DNA of 32,877 nt from Caulobacter sp. CCH9-E1 (GCF_001556515.1 NZ_LSJA01000263.1:1-32877); one strand, 5' to 3'. Shown: positions 14,546-23,407, numbered from the stretch's first letter. Notes: a model not told the origin generated them from the letters alone. Numbers and translations are program-made.

Positions 14546-14863
14546 ATGCTGGACCTCCGTCCCAACTGCGAGCTCTGCGATCGCGACCTGCCGCCGAACG
14601 CGCTGAACGCCCGCATCTGCAGCTACGAATGCACCTACTGCGCCGGCTGCGCCGACGATGTGTTGAAGAACGTCTGCCCAACCTGCGGCGGCGGCCTGGC
14701 GCCCCGCCCGATCCGACCGGAAAAGGCCTACCGCCATCCGGACATTTCACTGGGTCTCCTCTTCCATCCGGCCAGCCAGACGCGCAAACACAGCCGTTGG
14801 AACCGCGAAGAGATCGCCGCCATGACCGCGCGGCTGAAGGATGTCCCGCCGGAGGAGCGCTGA
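14546..14863 (+). CDS. DUF1272 zinc-ribbon protein
   Basis: This 105-residue protein resembles DUF1272. The cysteine pattern is dense: NCELCDRDLPP, then ICSYECTYCAGCADDVL and NVCPTCGG, which fits two zinc-binding CxxC knuckles. The C-terminal part (HKHSRW-like basic stretch, NREEIAAMTARL) is unassigned. The function of the family is unknown. It ends three bases before the OsmC gene, so the two are very likely co-transcribed; in other bacteria DUF1272 genes also occur beside small redox genes. The start ATG at 14546 follows GGGAGA about eight bases upstream. Confidence 0.85.
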   Translation: MLDLRPNCELCDRDLPPNALNARICSYECTYCAGCADDVLKNVCPTCGGGLAPRPIRPEKAYRHPDISLGLLFHPASQTRKHSRWNREEIAAMTARLKDVPPEER

Positions 14864-14866
14864 ACC

Positions 14867-15337
14867 ATGGCCAAGCAGCACGACTACACCAGCCTGGTCG
14901 AATGGACCGGGGATCGCGGCCAGGGCACGCGGACCTACAAGGGCTATGACCGCACCTGGGAGGTGCGCACGCCGGGTAAGCCGCCGATCGCCTGCTCCAA
15001 CGACCCGCTGTTGGGCGGCGACCCGACGCTGCACAATCCCGAGGACCTGCTGCTGTCCTCGCTGAGCGCCTGCCACATGCTCTGGTACCTGCACCTGGCG
15101 TCCAGCGCCGGGATCGTCGTGCGCGGTTATCGCGACCAGCCGCTGGGCGTCGGCGAGAGCGCGCCGGACGGAGCCGGCCGCTTCCTGCGCGCGACGCTAC
15201 GGCCGCACATCGTGGTGGAGCACGGCGCCGACCTCGCCAAGGCCGACGCCATCCATCACGAGATCCACAAGGTCTGCTTCATCGCCCGGTCGGTGAACTT
15301 CCCGGTCGATTACGCGGCCACCTACGAGGAGGTCTGA
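14867..15337 (+). CDS. OsmC-family peroxiredoxin-like protein
   Basis: This 156-residue OsmC/Ohr-fold protein is expected to reduce organic hydroperoxides with a pair of reactive cysteines. The cysteines are Cys69 in LSACHMLWYLH and Cys137 in HKVCFIARSVNFPV, in the right places for the family. The LSSLSACH motif and VEHG/IHHEIHK pattern place it in the OsmC branch rather than Ohr. The ATG at 14867 follows the DUF1272 stop after three bases, indicating an operon and probably translational coupling. It converges with the CocE-like hydrolase gene, stops being 34 bases apart. Confidence 0.9.
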   Translation: MAKQHDYTSLVEWTGDRGQGTRTYKGYDRTWEVRTPGKPPIACSNDPLLGGDPTLHNPEDLLLSSLSACHMLWYLHLASSAGIVVRGYRDQPLGVGESAPDGAGRFLRATLRPHIVVEHGADLAKADAIHHEIHKVCFIARSVNFPVDYAATYEEV

Positions 15338-15371
15338 GGCGCGCTCGGCGCCCCAGCTCCCCGCTCAGGCG

Positions 15372-17273
15372 CTATTTGGCCGGCACGACCGGGAACTCGA
15401 CATAGGACGCCTGGCCCACCGCATGGTGCACCGCGTTGCGCGCGACGACGAAAGCGGTTTCCTTCTCGTTGTCGCCGCCCGTATTCAGGTTACGGACGAA
15501 CTTGGGGAAGTTCGACGAGGTGACCTCGATGCGGATGCGATGCCCGGGCAGGAAGGTGTTGCTGGTCGTGATCGGCGTCGGCTTCACCACGCTGACCGCG
15601 CCCGGCGCCAGCATCTTGGGCTTGTCGTAGCCGTCGCGATAGCGGGCGCGCATGATGGTGTCGCCGATGATGTAGGCCGTTCCGTCTGGGGCGACGTCGA
15701 CCAGCTTGACGGCGAAGTCGGTGTCCTTGGCGTCCGACGAGACGTGCAGCACCGGCCGCACGAAGCCCGTGACCTCCATGGCCTCGGTCAGGGGCTCGCT
15801 GGTGTAGACGAGCACGTCGTCCCGCGCCTCGATCGGGCGCTGGTCGAAGGCCCCGGCAATCACCAAGCCGCCATTGCAGCAGTCGCCGCCGCCGATGGTC
15901 TGCACCGGGTTGGCCGGGTCATAGACATAGCGATCGGGCTTCTCGCCAGCGGCGGGCGCGGCCGTCGAGAGCTTGCCGTCGCCGTTCAGGCTATTGGCGC
16001 GTCCGCTCGAACGCAGATAGAAGCGCACCGTCTTGGCCTGCTGCGGCGGCCACTGGGCGGCCTGGCGCCAAGCGTTCGCGCCCATGGAGTAGTAGCGGAC
16101 CGGCGGGGTGGAAGCCGAGAACGCGGTCGTGTCACCCTTCAGCCAGCGATCGAAGAAGGCGTAGACCTCCTTCTCGGCGTCGAAATCGATGGAGCCCAGA
16201 GCCCGGTCGCCGGACTTGTAGGGGCCGCTGAGCACCCGCGAATTGAATCCGCAATGGTTCGAGGGCGTGACCACGACGTACTGGTTGGCGCTGGCCTCCT
16301 TGTCGGAGTTGACCTTCCGGGCATGGTTGAACAGCGCCATGTTCGGCCCGATCGACACGTCGTACCAGGAATTGAACCACAGGGACGGCACGCCCCAGCC
16401 CATGTCGTCGTGATAGAGGCCGCCCTTGCGCCAAGCGGGGTCCGCCGGCCCCTTGCGATTGATCAGCTCCTCGAACGTGCCGGTCGGCTCGCCCAGATCC
16501 TTGAGCATGTCGGCCACGGGCAGGTGACGGATCTGCTTGGGCCAGTCCACGACCGGCTTGTTCGGCGCCAGGTCGTTGTAGCGGGCGATGCGCGCCATGG
16601 TCGGTTGGTCCAGGCCCTTGGGCGGCTGCGGGTTCAGCGGGTTGTCGACGCCATAGAGCCACACGAAGAACAGGTTGCGCGGCACGCCGCCGGTGTACCA
16701 GTTGCCCTGCTCCTGGAACTCGCCGACCTTGCCGATCCCGGCGCCGGACGCCATCGGGACCATGGCCGCGTGGGCGGGATGGTTCTGCGCCGCCAGGGCC
16801 AACTGCCACTCGGCCGAGGACGAGCAACCGCGCGTGCCCACCTTGCCGTTCGACCAGGACTGCTTGGCGATCCAGCTCAAGGTGTCGTAGCCGTCGGTCT
16901 GCGGCTTGCCGAGGATCTCCCAATCGCCTTCGGAGTAGAACCGGCCGCGCTCGTTCTGGAGCACCAGGGCGTAGCCGCGCTTGATCGCCTCCAGCGCGCT
17001 GCGGCTGCTGCCGACCTTGTAGGAGAGCTCGTTGTAGGGGGTCTTGATCAGGATGGTGGGCAGAGGCCCCTTGGCGCCCTTGGGCCGGTAGACGTTGGTG
17101 GCCAGACGAACGCCGTCGCGCATAGGCACCATCTCGAACATCGTGACGTCGGCCTTCGCGGCCAGCTCCCGCTCGATCGCGGCGTCCGAAAACTGGGAAT
17201 AGTCCTGCGCCCAGCTTGGCGACGCCGTCGCCAAGGCGATAACCGCCGCACACACCTTCGCCGAAACACGCAT
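15372..17273 (-). CDS. Exported CocE/NonD-family alpha/beta hydrolase
   Basis: This 633-residue secreted or periplasmic serine hydrolase has a signal peptide (MRVSAKVCAAVIALATASPSWA). An N-terminal alpha/beta domain (VPMRDGVRLATNVYRP, then LVLQNERGRFYSEGDWE and DGYDTLSWIAKQ) is typical of cocaine esterase and X-Pro dipeptidyl-peptidase relatives. The nucleophile elbow reads GTRGCSSSAEW, with Ser151 likely nucleophilic. The Asp in FNSWYDV and His in SNHCGF complete a triad. A C-terminal jelly-roll (X-Pro_C) domain starts near residue 400 (VRYYSMGANAWRQA...FYLRSSG) and ends in GHRIRIEVTSSNFPKFVRN. Family substrates are acylated esters, glutaryl-beta-lactams or peptides; the one used here is unknown. 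It is a single gene with a GGGGAGAG ribosome binding site. Confidence 0.9.
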   Translation of the reverse strand: MRVSAKVCAAVIALATASPSWAQDYSQFSDAAIERELAAKADVTMFEMVPMRDGVRLATNVYRPKGAKGPLPTILIKTPYNELSYKVGSSRSALEAIKRGYALVLQNERGRFYSEGDWEILGKPQTDGYDTLSWIAKQSWSNGKVGTRGCSSSAEWQLALAAQNHPAHAAMVPMASGAGIGKVGEFQEQGNWYTGGVPRNLFFVWLYGVDNPLNPQPPKGLDQPTMARIARYNDLAPNKPVVDWPKQIRHLPVADMLKDLGEPTGTFEELINRKGPADPAWRKGGLYHDDMGWGVPSLWFNSWYDVSIGPNMALFNHARKVNSDKEASANQYVVVTPSNHCGFNSRVLSGPYKSGDRALGSIDFDAEKEVYAFFDRWLKGDTTAFSASTPPVRYYSMGANAWRQAAQWPPQQAKTVRFYLRSSGRANSLNGDGKLSTAAPAAGEKPDRYVYDPANPVQTIGGGDCCNGGLVIAGAFDQRPIEARDDVLVYTSEPLTEAMEVTGFVRPVLHVSSDAKDTDFAVKLVDVAPDGTAYIIGDTIMRARYRDGYDKPKMLAPGAVSVVKPTPITTSNTFLPGHRIRIEVTSSNFPKFVRNLNTGGDNEKETAFVVARNAVHHAVGQASYVEFPVVPAK

Positions 17274-17391
17274 CTTGCTCTCCCCTCGGATGCGTCCAGC
17301 AAACCATCCGCAGGCAGACGCTCAAGCCACTTTTTTGATCATCGATTGGCGGAACCCCACCACGGGCCGGAGAACGAGGCTCCGCGCAGCA

Positions 17392-17423
17392 AAAAGGCCG
17401 CCGGATCGCTCCGGCGGCCTTTT
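17392..17423 (-). terminator. Rho-independent terminator downstream of csbD
   Basis: A perfect 14-bp stem (AAAAGGCCGCCGGA / TCCGGCGGCCTTTT) with a 4-base loop lies 20 bases past the stop. On the minus strand it ends in five or more Ts. The symmetric A/T ends allow it to work in both directions. Confidence 0.85.
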
Positions 17424-17443
17424 CGTCAGTCGTCGACGGGCGT

Positions 17444-17626
17444 TCAGCGCTTGATCGCGTCGCCGATCTTGTCCTGAGCCTGGCCGACCTTGTTCTGGAT
17501 ATCGCCCTTGGACTTTTGGGCGGCGCCCTCGGCTTCCAGGCGCTCATTGTCGGTCATCTTACCGACGGTTTCCTTGGTGGCGCCGGCGGCCTTGTCCATC
17601 GCGCCTTCGACTCGATTGGTGCTCAT
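17444..17626 (-). CDS. CsbD-family stress protein
   Basis: This is a 60-residue, highly charged helical protein. The CsbD pattern is clear: NRVEGAMDKAAGATKETVGKM, then ERLEAEGAAQKSKGDIQNKVGQAQDK. CsbD proteins are general-stress proteins of unknown mechanism, common in soil bacteria. The ATG at 17626 has AGGAGA eight bases upstream. A strong terminator follows, so it is a one-gene unit between the CocE-like hydrolase and the trypsin-like protease. Confidence 0.9.
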   Translation of the reverse strand: MSTNRVEGAMDKAAGATKETVGKMTDNERLEAEGAAQKSKGDIQNKVGQAQDKIGDAIKR

Positions 17627-17692
17627 GGTCTGTCTCCTGCGATGCTGTTGTGGTCGCAGAAGAAACGGCCCGGGCGCGCCTTACGTTCCGAG

Positions 17693-18541
17693 CTAGTGCG
17701 ACGCGCCCATCGCCATGGCCGAGACCGCGGCGGCGGGCGTCGCGCCGGGCATGGCCGGTTCGGACTTGGCGGCGCGCGCCTGGGTGACCGTCGCGCCCGG
17801 GACCTTGTCGAGCAGGGCCAGGGTCTCGCGGATGAACTTGGCGTGGGTGACGATGCCGATCTCCAGCCGCTCGCCCGACAGCTCGACCTGCTGGGTCAGC
17901 AGGCCGGCCACGAACTGCACCTCCTGGCTCTCGCTGGCGCCCGGGCGGCGACGCGCGCCCTCGGCCATGAACACCGGCCCGCCGGAATTGCCGGGGAACA
18001 CCGAGAAGTCCATCAGGAAGGTCGGGAAGTTGGTCGCCGGGGCCAGCGGATAGGACGCCACGCGGCCCGAGCGCAGGATCGGGAAGCCCGCCGGATTCGC
18101 GGAAAGACCGCGCGGGAAGCCCAGCGCCATCATCTCGTCCCCGGGGCCCAGATTGTACTTGTTGAAGGTGTCGTCCTGCGCCAGGTAGCTCAGCGGGATC
18201 GCCGCCTTGGCGAACTCGGGCGGGGCCTCGACCACCATGGCCGCGACGTCGCGCGTCGGGTGCTTGGTCCACAGCGGATGGTCGCCGTCGCGGATCGTCA
18301 GGGACTCCGGATCGTAGCGCCACACGCCCTCGGAACCCTGGATGCGGTAGCCGATCCGGGCCGACATCGACGGCATCTTCTCAAGGACGTGGGCGGCGGT
18401 GACCAGGATGGTGCGCGGCTTGCCGTCCGGAGTCGGATCGGACACCAGGAAGCCCGTTCCCACCGTGCGCGAGCCATCGCCCAGGGGCTGCTCCAGTTGC
18501 ACCGTCGCCTTGATCAGGTCGACGGACAGATCCCACGCCAT
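17693..18541 (-). CDS. Trypsin-like serine protease without signal peptide
   Basis: This 282-residue chymotrypsin-fold protease has an intact triad: His51 in VTAAHVL, Asp98 in TRDVAAM and Ser186 in FPGNSGGPVF. GTGFLVSD and ALGFPRG are other typical segments. There is no signal peptide, membrane segment or PDZ domain, unlike DegP/HtrA, so it appears cytoplasmic or released otherwise. An Ala-rich C-terminal tail (about residues 250-282) follows the fold. The ATG at 18541 is preferred because GGGGG lies four to five bases upstream; upstream in-frame codons to 18616 lack a site. It diverges from oligopeptidase B. Substrates are unknown. Confidence 0.85.
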   Translation of the reverse strand: MAWDLSVDLIKATVQLEQPLGDGSRTVGTGFLVSDPTPDGKPRTILVTAAHVLEKMPSMSARIGYRIQGSEGVWRYDPESLTIRDGDHPLWTKHPTRDVAAMVVEAPPEFAKAAIPLSYLAQDDTFNKYNLGPGDEMMALGFPRGLSANPAGFPILRSGRVASYPLAPATNFPTFLMDFSVFPGNSGGPVFMAEGARRRPGASESQEVQFVAGLLTQQVELSGERLEIGIVTHAKFIRETLALLDKVPGATVTQARAAKSEPAMPGATPAAAVSAMAMGASH

Positions 18542-18675
18542 GTCGCCCCCTTCGTTACGCTTACTAAAACCATTGCGCCCGACCGCTTTGGGAGTTTGAC
18601 CACAGGTTTTTCGCACCGCAAGTTGTCGTTCTGCCGCAGTCGCGCGTTGAGCAGGGTTACGGGGAATTTTCTCGC

Positions 18676-20865
18676 ATGAATCGCCGCCAGATGATGACGA
18701 GCGCCGCCGCCGCGCTTACCTCGTCTTCCGCAGTCCTTCCTGGAATAGCTTTCGGATCTCCCATGTCGTCATCGCCTGCCCGCCCCGTTCCGCCGGTCGC
18801 CAAGAAGACTCCCAAGACGATCGAGCAGCTGGGCCGCAAGCGGACCGACGACTACGCCTGGATGAAGGACGACAACTGGCAGAAGGTCCTGCGCGACCCG
18901 ACCCTGATCAAGGCCGACGTCAAGGAACACCTGACGGCCGAGAACGCCTACACCAAGGCCATGCTGTCCTCGACCGAGGCTCTTCAACAAAAAATGTTCG
19001 AGGAGATGAAGGGCCGGATCAAGGAGGACGACGCCAGCGTCCCGGCCAAGGACGGTTCGTTCGAGTACTACACCCGCTACGACAAGGGCGCGCAGCATCC
19101 GATCCACGCCCGCAAAGCCATCGGGGGCGGCCCCGAGGAAGTGCTGCTGGACGAGGAGGCCGAGTCGAAGGGCAAGGCCTTCTACCAGGTCGGCGCGGCG
19201 ACCCACTCGCCCGACCACAAGCTCTACGCCTTCGCCGTCGACGAGCAGGGCTCGGAGGTCTACCGCATCCGGGTGAAGGACCTGACGACCGGCAAGGTGC
19301 TGGAGAGCCCGGTCGAGAGCACCACCGGCGACTTCTGCTTCTCGCCGGACAGCCAGTGGCTGTTCTGGACATTCCGGGACGACAACGGCCGTCCGGCCAA
19401 GATCTATCGCCGCCCGGCGCGCGGAACCGCCAAAGACGACGTGCTGATCTATGACGAGCCCGACGAGGGCTTCTTCATCGGCGTCGGCGCGACCAGTTCG
19501 GACAAGTACATCGTCATCTCGTGCGGCAACCAGGAGACCAGCGAGGCGCTGATCATCCCGGCCGCCGATCCGACCGCCAAGCCGGTCATCTTCCATCCGC
19601 GCCAGGTCGGCGTCCGCTACGAGGTCGAGCACTGGAACGACCACTGGGTGATCCGCACCAACGCCGACGGCGCGGTCGACTGGAAGCTGGTCACAGCCCC
19701 CGAGACCGCCACGGGCAAGGCGAACTGGAAGGACTGGATCCCGCACCAGCCCGGCCGCCTGATCTCCGGGACCATGGCCTTCAAGCGCTGGTTCGTGCGG
19801 CTGGAGAAGGTCGACGCCCTCAACCGCGTCACCGTCACCGCGGCGGACGGGAGCGAACACGTCATCGGCTTCGATGAAGCCGCCTACGCCCTGTCGCTGG
19901 AGGGCGGCTACGAGTACGACACCGACACCGTCCGCTTTGTCTACAACTCGATGACCACGCCCCGGCAGTGGTTCGACTACGACATGAGGAGCCGCCAGCG
20001 GACCCTGCGCAAGACGCAGGAGATCCCGTCCGGCCACGATCCGTCGCAGTACGAAACCCGCCGCCTGAACGCCAAGGCCGCCGACGGCGCCGAGGTGCCG
20101 ATCTTCGTGCTGATGAAGAAGGGGACCAAGCTGGACGGCTCGGCGCCGCTCCTGCTGTACGGCTACGGCAGCTACGGCATCGCCATGGAGCCCAGCTTCT
20201 CGATCCGCAACTTCAGCCTGGTCGATCGCGGCTGGATCTGGGCCACGGCCTGTCCGCGCGGCGGCTCGGAAAAGGGCTGGGGCTGGTTCCTGGACGGCAA
20301 GAAGTTCAAGAAGAAGAACACCTTCACCGACTTCATCGCCTGCGCCGAGCACCTGCACGCGGCGGGCTACGGCAAGCCGGCCAACACGGTGGCCTATGGC
20401 GGCTCGGCCGGCGGCATGCTGATGGGCGCGATCAGCAACATGCGTCCCGACCTGTTCGCCGGGATCATCGCGGCCGTGCCGTTCGTCGACGTGCTGAACA
20501 CGATGAGCGACACCACCCTGCCCCTCACCCCGCCGGAATGGCCCGAATGGGGCAATCCGCTGGAGGACAAGGAGGCCTACGATTACATCGCCAGCTACAG
20601 CCCCTATGACAACGTGGCGGCCAAGCCCTATCCGGCGGTGCTGGCGACGGGCGGCCTTTCCGATCCCCGGGTCACCTATTGGGAGCCCGAGAAGTGGACC
20701 GCCAAGCTGCGCGAGCACACCACCAGCGGCAAGCCTGTCCTTCTGAAGATCAACATGGACGCCGGCCATGGCGGCGCCTCGGGGCGCTTCGACTTCCTCA
20801 AGGAGATCGCCCTGGACTACGCCTTCGCTGTTTGGGCGGCTGAAAGGGGCTGGGAAAAGGCGTGA
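18676..20865 (+). CDS. ptrB: Oligopeptidase B-type prolyl oligopeptidase family peptidase (S9A), Tat-like signal
   Basis: This 729-residue serine peptidase cleaves short peptides, usually after Arg/Lys in oligopeptidase B. The N-terminal beta-propeller domain runs from about residue 65 to 450. The alpha/beta catalytic domain follows: LLLYGYGSYGIAMEPSFS, RGGSEKGWGWFLDGKKFKKKNTF, nucleophile Ser577 in YGGSAGGMLMG, Asp663 in GLSDPRV and His698 in DAGHGGASGR. The N-terminus MNRRQMMTSAAAAL carries twin arginines before a hydrophobic stretch, suggesting Tat export, unusual because many oligopeptidases B are cytoplasmic. An in-frame ATG at 18763 would give a cytoplasmic form. The GNAT gene overlaps its last 4 bases. 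Confidence 0.9.
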   Translation: MNRRQMMTSAAAALTSSSAVLPGIAFGSPMSSSPARPVPPVAKKTPKTIEQLGRKRTDDYAWMKDDNWQKVLRDPTLIKADVKEHLTAENAYTKAMLSSTEALQQKMFEEMKGRIKEDDASVPAKDGSFEYYTRYDKGAQHPIHARKAIGGGPEEVLLDEEAESKGKAFYQVGAATHSPDHKLYAFAVDEQGSEVYRIRVKDLTTGKVLESPVESTTGDFCFSPDSQWLFWTFRDDNGRPAKIYRRPARGTAKDDVLIYDEPDEGFFIGVGATSSDKYIVISCGNQETSEALIIPAADPTAKPVIFHPRQVGVRYEVEHWNDHWVIRTNADGAVDWKLVTAPETATGKANWKDWIPHQPGRLISGTMAFKRWFVRLEKVDALNRVTVTAADGSEHVIGFDEAAYALSLEGGYEYDTDTVRFVYNSMTTPRQWFDYDMRSRQRTLRKTQEIPSGHDPSQYETRRLNAKAADGAEVPIFVLMKKGTKLDGSAPLLLYGYGSYGIAMEPSFSIRNFSLVDRGWIWATACPRGGSEKGWGWFLDGKKFKKKNTFTDFIACAEHLHAAGYGKPANTVAYGGSAGGMLMGAISNMRPDLFAGIIAAVPFVDVLNTMSDTTLPLTPPEWPEWGNPLEDKEAYDYIASYSPYDNVAAKPYPAVLATGGLSDPRVTYWEPEKWTAKLREHTTSGKPVLLKINMDAGHGGASGRFDFLKEIALDYAFAVWAAERGWEKA

Positions 20866-21419
20866 GTTCGACTGCTGTTATCCGTCCGTCGGTCGACGCG
20901 GATATTCCCGCGATCACCGCGATCTACGGCTGGAATGTTCTGAACGGCTTCGGAACCTTCGAGGAGGCGCCACCCGACCAGGCGGAGATGACGCGGCGGC
21001 GCGAGAGCTTCCTCGCGCGCGGCCTGCCCTATCTGGTCGCCGAATTGGACGGCAAGGTCGTGGGCTACGCCTATGCCGGCCCGTTCCGGCTGCGGGCGGC
21101 CTATCGCTATACGGTCGAGGACAGCATCTACGTCTCGCCCGACGCCGTGGGCAAGGGAGTCGGACGGGCGCTGCTGAGCGCCCTGATCGACGCCTGCGAG
21201 GCGCTGGGCCTGCGACAAATGTGCGCAGTCATCGGCGACAGCGGCAACACGGCCTCGATCGGCCTGCACGCGGCGCTCGGCTTTGAAAAGAAGGGCGTTT
21301 TTCCAGACATGGGCCACAAGTTCGGCCGCTGGCTGGACCTGGTCTGGATGCAGCGCCCCCTAAACGGGGGCGGCGCGACCCCGCCAGACACGCCAGGAAT
21401 GTCCTTGAGCGGCGTTTGA
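20862..21419 (+). CDS. GNAT N-acetyltransferase, phosphinothricin acetyltransferase-like
   Basis: This 185-residue acetyltransferase transfers acetyl from acetyl-CoA to a small amine or amino-acid analogue. Typical elements are IRPSVDADIPAITAIYGWNVLNG, GTFEEAPP, LVAELDGKVVGYAYAGPFR, the acetyl-CoA-binding YVSPDAVGKGVGRALLSALI and NTASIGLHAALGFE with DMGHKFGRWLDLVWMQ. The order matches the PAT/YncA (methionine sulfoximine or phosphinothricin acetyltransferase) branch. It starts with GTG at 20862, overlapping the peptidase stop (GTGA), so translation is probably coupled. The C-terminal 20 residues (Gly/Pro-rich) are an extension with no known role. The real substrate is not readable. Confidence 0.88.
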   Translation: MSSTAVIRPSVDADIPAITAIYGWNVLNGFGTFEEAPPDQAEMTRRRESFLARGLPYLVAELDGKVVGYAYAGPFRLRAAYRYTVEDSIYVSPDAVGKGVGRALLSALIDACEALGLRQMCAVIGDSGNTASIGLHAALGFEKKGVFPDMGHKFGRWLDLVWMQRPLNGGGATPPDTPGMSLSGV

Positions 21420-21489
21420 AGTCATTCTCGAAGTAAAGCTTAACCTCGCCCTGGTATATCGTGACCTTTGACGACAGCGGGGGCTGGGA

Positions 21490-23301
21490 TTGCAGGTCAA
21501 GGACACCGGTTCGAATCGGCGGGCGGAAGTTGCGCTTACGCGCGCTTATGTTCCGATCGTACGCGGCTACCTGATCGCCAGCTCGGTTTACTATGCGCTG
21601 ATCAGCCTTTCTCACCCCTTCTACGAGAAGGGTTTGGCGTTCTGGCTTCTGGAGAGCCTTGCGGTCGCCGCCTGCCTTTACGGTTTCGCCGCCTGGCGCG
21701 CGCTGAAAGGCGAACGCATCGTCGGCCCGGGCCTGGAGGCCGTGGCGCTGGGCATGAACACCTTGTTCCTGTCGAACGTCCTGGCCTACCAGATCCTGCA
21801 CTTCGAGCCGATGAAGCTCGTCTACTTCGTGCTGATGGGCCTGGTCTTCGCCACCTCGGCTCCCTCGCGTCGCGTGGCGCTGGTCAGCGTCAGCGCCTCG
21901 GTGATCGGGCTGGCCTGGATGGCCCAGAAGGCCCCCGGCGACACGATCAACAACTACGCCTTCATTGGCCTGGCCGGCGCGTTCGCCGCCTTCGGCATGT
22001 CGGGCTTGATGCGCGGCGTCGTGCACCGCGAGGTTCGCGCGCGTCTCGCCAGCGAAGCGCTCAATGTCGAACTGCAGCGCGAACTGACCGAGAACCGCCG
22101 CCTGAAGACCGAGGCCCAGGCCCTGGCCCTCACCGCCGAGACCGCGAACCGCGCCAAGACCGAATTCCTCGCGACGATGAGCCACGAGATCCGGACGCCG
22201 CTGAACGGCGTACTGGGCATGGCCCAGATCATGGCCGCCAGCGAGCTTAGCCCGGATCAGCGACGACGCCTCGACACCATCACAGCCTCGGGCCAGTCGC
22301 TGCTTGGCGTGATCAACGCCATCCTCGACATCTCGAAGATCGAGGCGGGTAAGATGGAGATCAACCCCGCTCCGTTCGATCTTTCGGCCCATCTCGACGC
22401 CCTGCGCCAACTCTATGGCGGCCTGGCGCGCGACAAGGATCTGGACTTCGATCTCGAGATCACGGCGGACGCCCGGGGCTGGCGACTGGGCGATGCTGAC
22501 CGCCTGCGGCAGGTGATGTCGAACCTGATCTCGAACGCGGTGAAATTCACCGACGCCGGCAAGGTTCAGGTGTTGGTCGACGGCGATGACGACATCATCG
22601 TCGCGCGCGTGATCGACAGCGGCGTCGGCATACCGGAGGCCGAGCGCGGTCGCCTGTTCACGAAATTCGCCCAACTCGACAGTTCCAGCACCCGCCGCGC
22701 CGGCGGTTCAGGCCTGGGTCTGGCGATCTGCAAGACGCTGACCGAACTGATGGGCGGCTCGATCGCCTATTCGACCGCCGAAGGGGGCGGCGCCTGCTTC
22801 ACGGTCACCCTGCCGATGCCGCGCGTAAAGCCGGCGGACGGCCTGGACCCTCATCACGGCATCAACGGCCCGGACGCGACCTCGGACGCCCCCAAGATCC
22901 TGGTCGTCGACGACAACCAGACCAATCGCGCCGTGCTGTTGACCTTGCTGGGTCATCTGGGGGTCGCCGCCCAGTTCGCCGTCGACGGCCGCGACGCCCT
23001 CGCCATGTGGGAGCGCGCGCCCTGGGACGCCATCCTGATGGACATCCACATGCCGATCATGGATGGGGTGCAGGCCAGCCAGACGATCCGCGCGCGGGAA
23101 AGCGCCACGGGCCGCGCCCGCACGCCGATTATCGCCGTCACCGCCAGCGTGCTGACCCACGAGCGGACCCTCTACGCCGAGGCGGGCATGGACGGCGTTG
23201 TCGCCAAGCCGGTGGAAATCCCGCGCCTCGTCGAAGCCCTGGGCAAAGCCCTGTCGATTGATCCCGTGGCCGACCATGCCGACACGCGCGGCGTCGCCTG
23301 A
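21490..23301 (+). CDS. Membrane-bound hybrid sensor histidine kinase with receiver domain
   Basis: This is a 603-residue inner-membrane hybrid kinase. About six hydrophobic segments occupy residues 20-180 with no obvious periplasmic sensor domain. A coiled linker follows (EALNVELQRELTENRRLKTEAQALALTAE). The dimerisation domain has the phospho-acceptor His232 in ATMSHEIRTPLNGVLGM. The ATPase domain has the N box (LISNAVKFTD), G1 (DSGVGIPEAE) and G2 (GGSGLGLAICK). The C-terminal receiver has the acidic pocket VVDDN, phospho-acceptor Asp518 in LMDIHMPIMDG and Lys573 in VAKPVE. Start is TTG at 21490, with GGGGGCTGG upstream. No cognate response regulator gene is beside it, so output probably goes through a histidine phosphotransferase. 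It converges with mucR copy 2. Confidence 0.93.
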   Translation: MQVKDTGSNRRAEVALTRAYVPIVRGYLIASSVYYALISLSHPFYEKGLAFWLLESLAVAACLYGFAAWRALKGERIVGPGLEAVALGMNTLFLSNVLAYQILHFEPMKLVYFVLMGLVFATSAPSRRVALVSVSASVIGLAWMAQKAPGDTINNYAFIGLAGAFAAFGMSGLMRGVVHREVRARLASEALNVELQRELTENRRLKTEAQALALTAETANRAKTEFLATMSHEIRTPLNGVLGMAQIMAASELSPDQRRRLDTITASGQSLLGVINAILDISKIEAGKMEINPAPFDLSAHLDALRQLYGGLARDKDLDFDLEITADARGWRLGDADRLRQVMSNLISNAVKFTDAGKVQVLVDGDDDIIVARVIDSGVGIPEAERGRLFTKFAQLDSSSTRRAGGSGLGLAICKTLTELMGGSIAYSTAEGGGACFTVTLPMPRVKPADGLDPHHGINGPDATSDAPKILVVDDNQTNRAVLLTLLGHLGVAAQFAVDGRDALAMWERAPWDAILMDIHMPIMDGVQASQTIRARESATGRARTPIIAVTASVLTHERTLYAEAGMDGVVAKPVEIPRLVEALGKALSIDPVADHADTRGVA

Positions 23302-23330
23302 ACGCTCGCCTCTCGGGGCGGACAACAAAA

Positions 23331-23355
23331 AAGGGGACGCCATGGCGTCCCCCTT
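23331..23355. terminator. Bidirectional terminator between the histidine kinase and mucR
   Basis: A 20-bp perfect palindrome (GGGGACGCCATGGCGTCCCC, 23333-23352) flanked by A-runs upstream and CTTCTT downstream. Read on the minus strand it ends in a run of six Ts and so is the better terminator for mucR, whose stop is 53 bases away; it can also stop the kinase transcript. Confidence 0.85.
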
Positions 23356-23407
23356 CTTCATTACAGACCCGCTCGGCGACCGTTCGTGAGAACCGTCGCC
23401 GGGGGCG

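Noticed and set aside
15423..17477. Plus-strand frame of 684 codons opposite the CocE-like hydrolase
   Set aside because: It is the antisense shadow of a gene with clear signal peptide and catalytic motifs; its own sequence matches no family and is repetitive in Arg, Gly and Val.
18769..20769. Minus-strand frame of 666 codons opposite oligopeptidase B
   Set aside because: Antisense shadow with biased composition; the plus strand has an intact catalytic triad.
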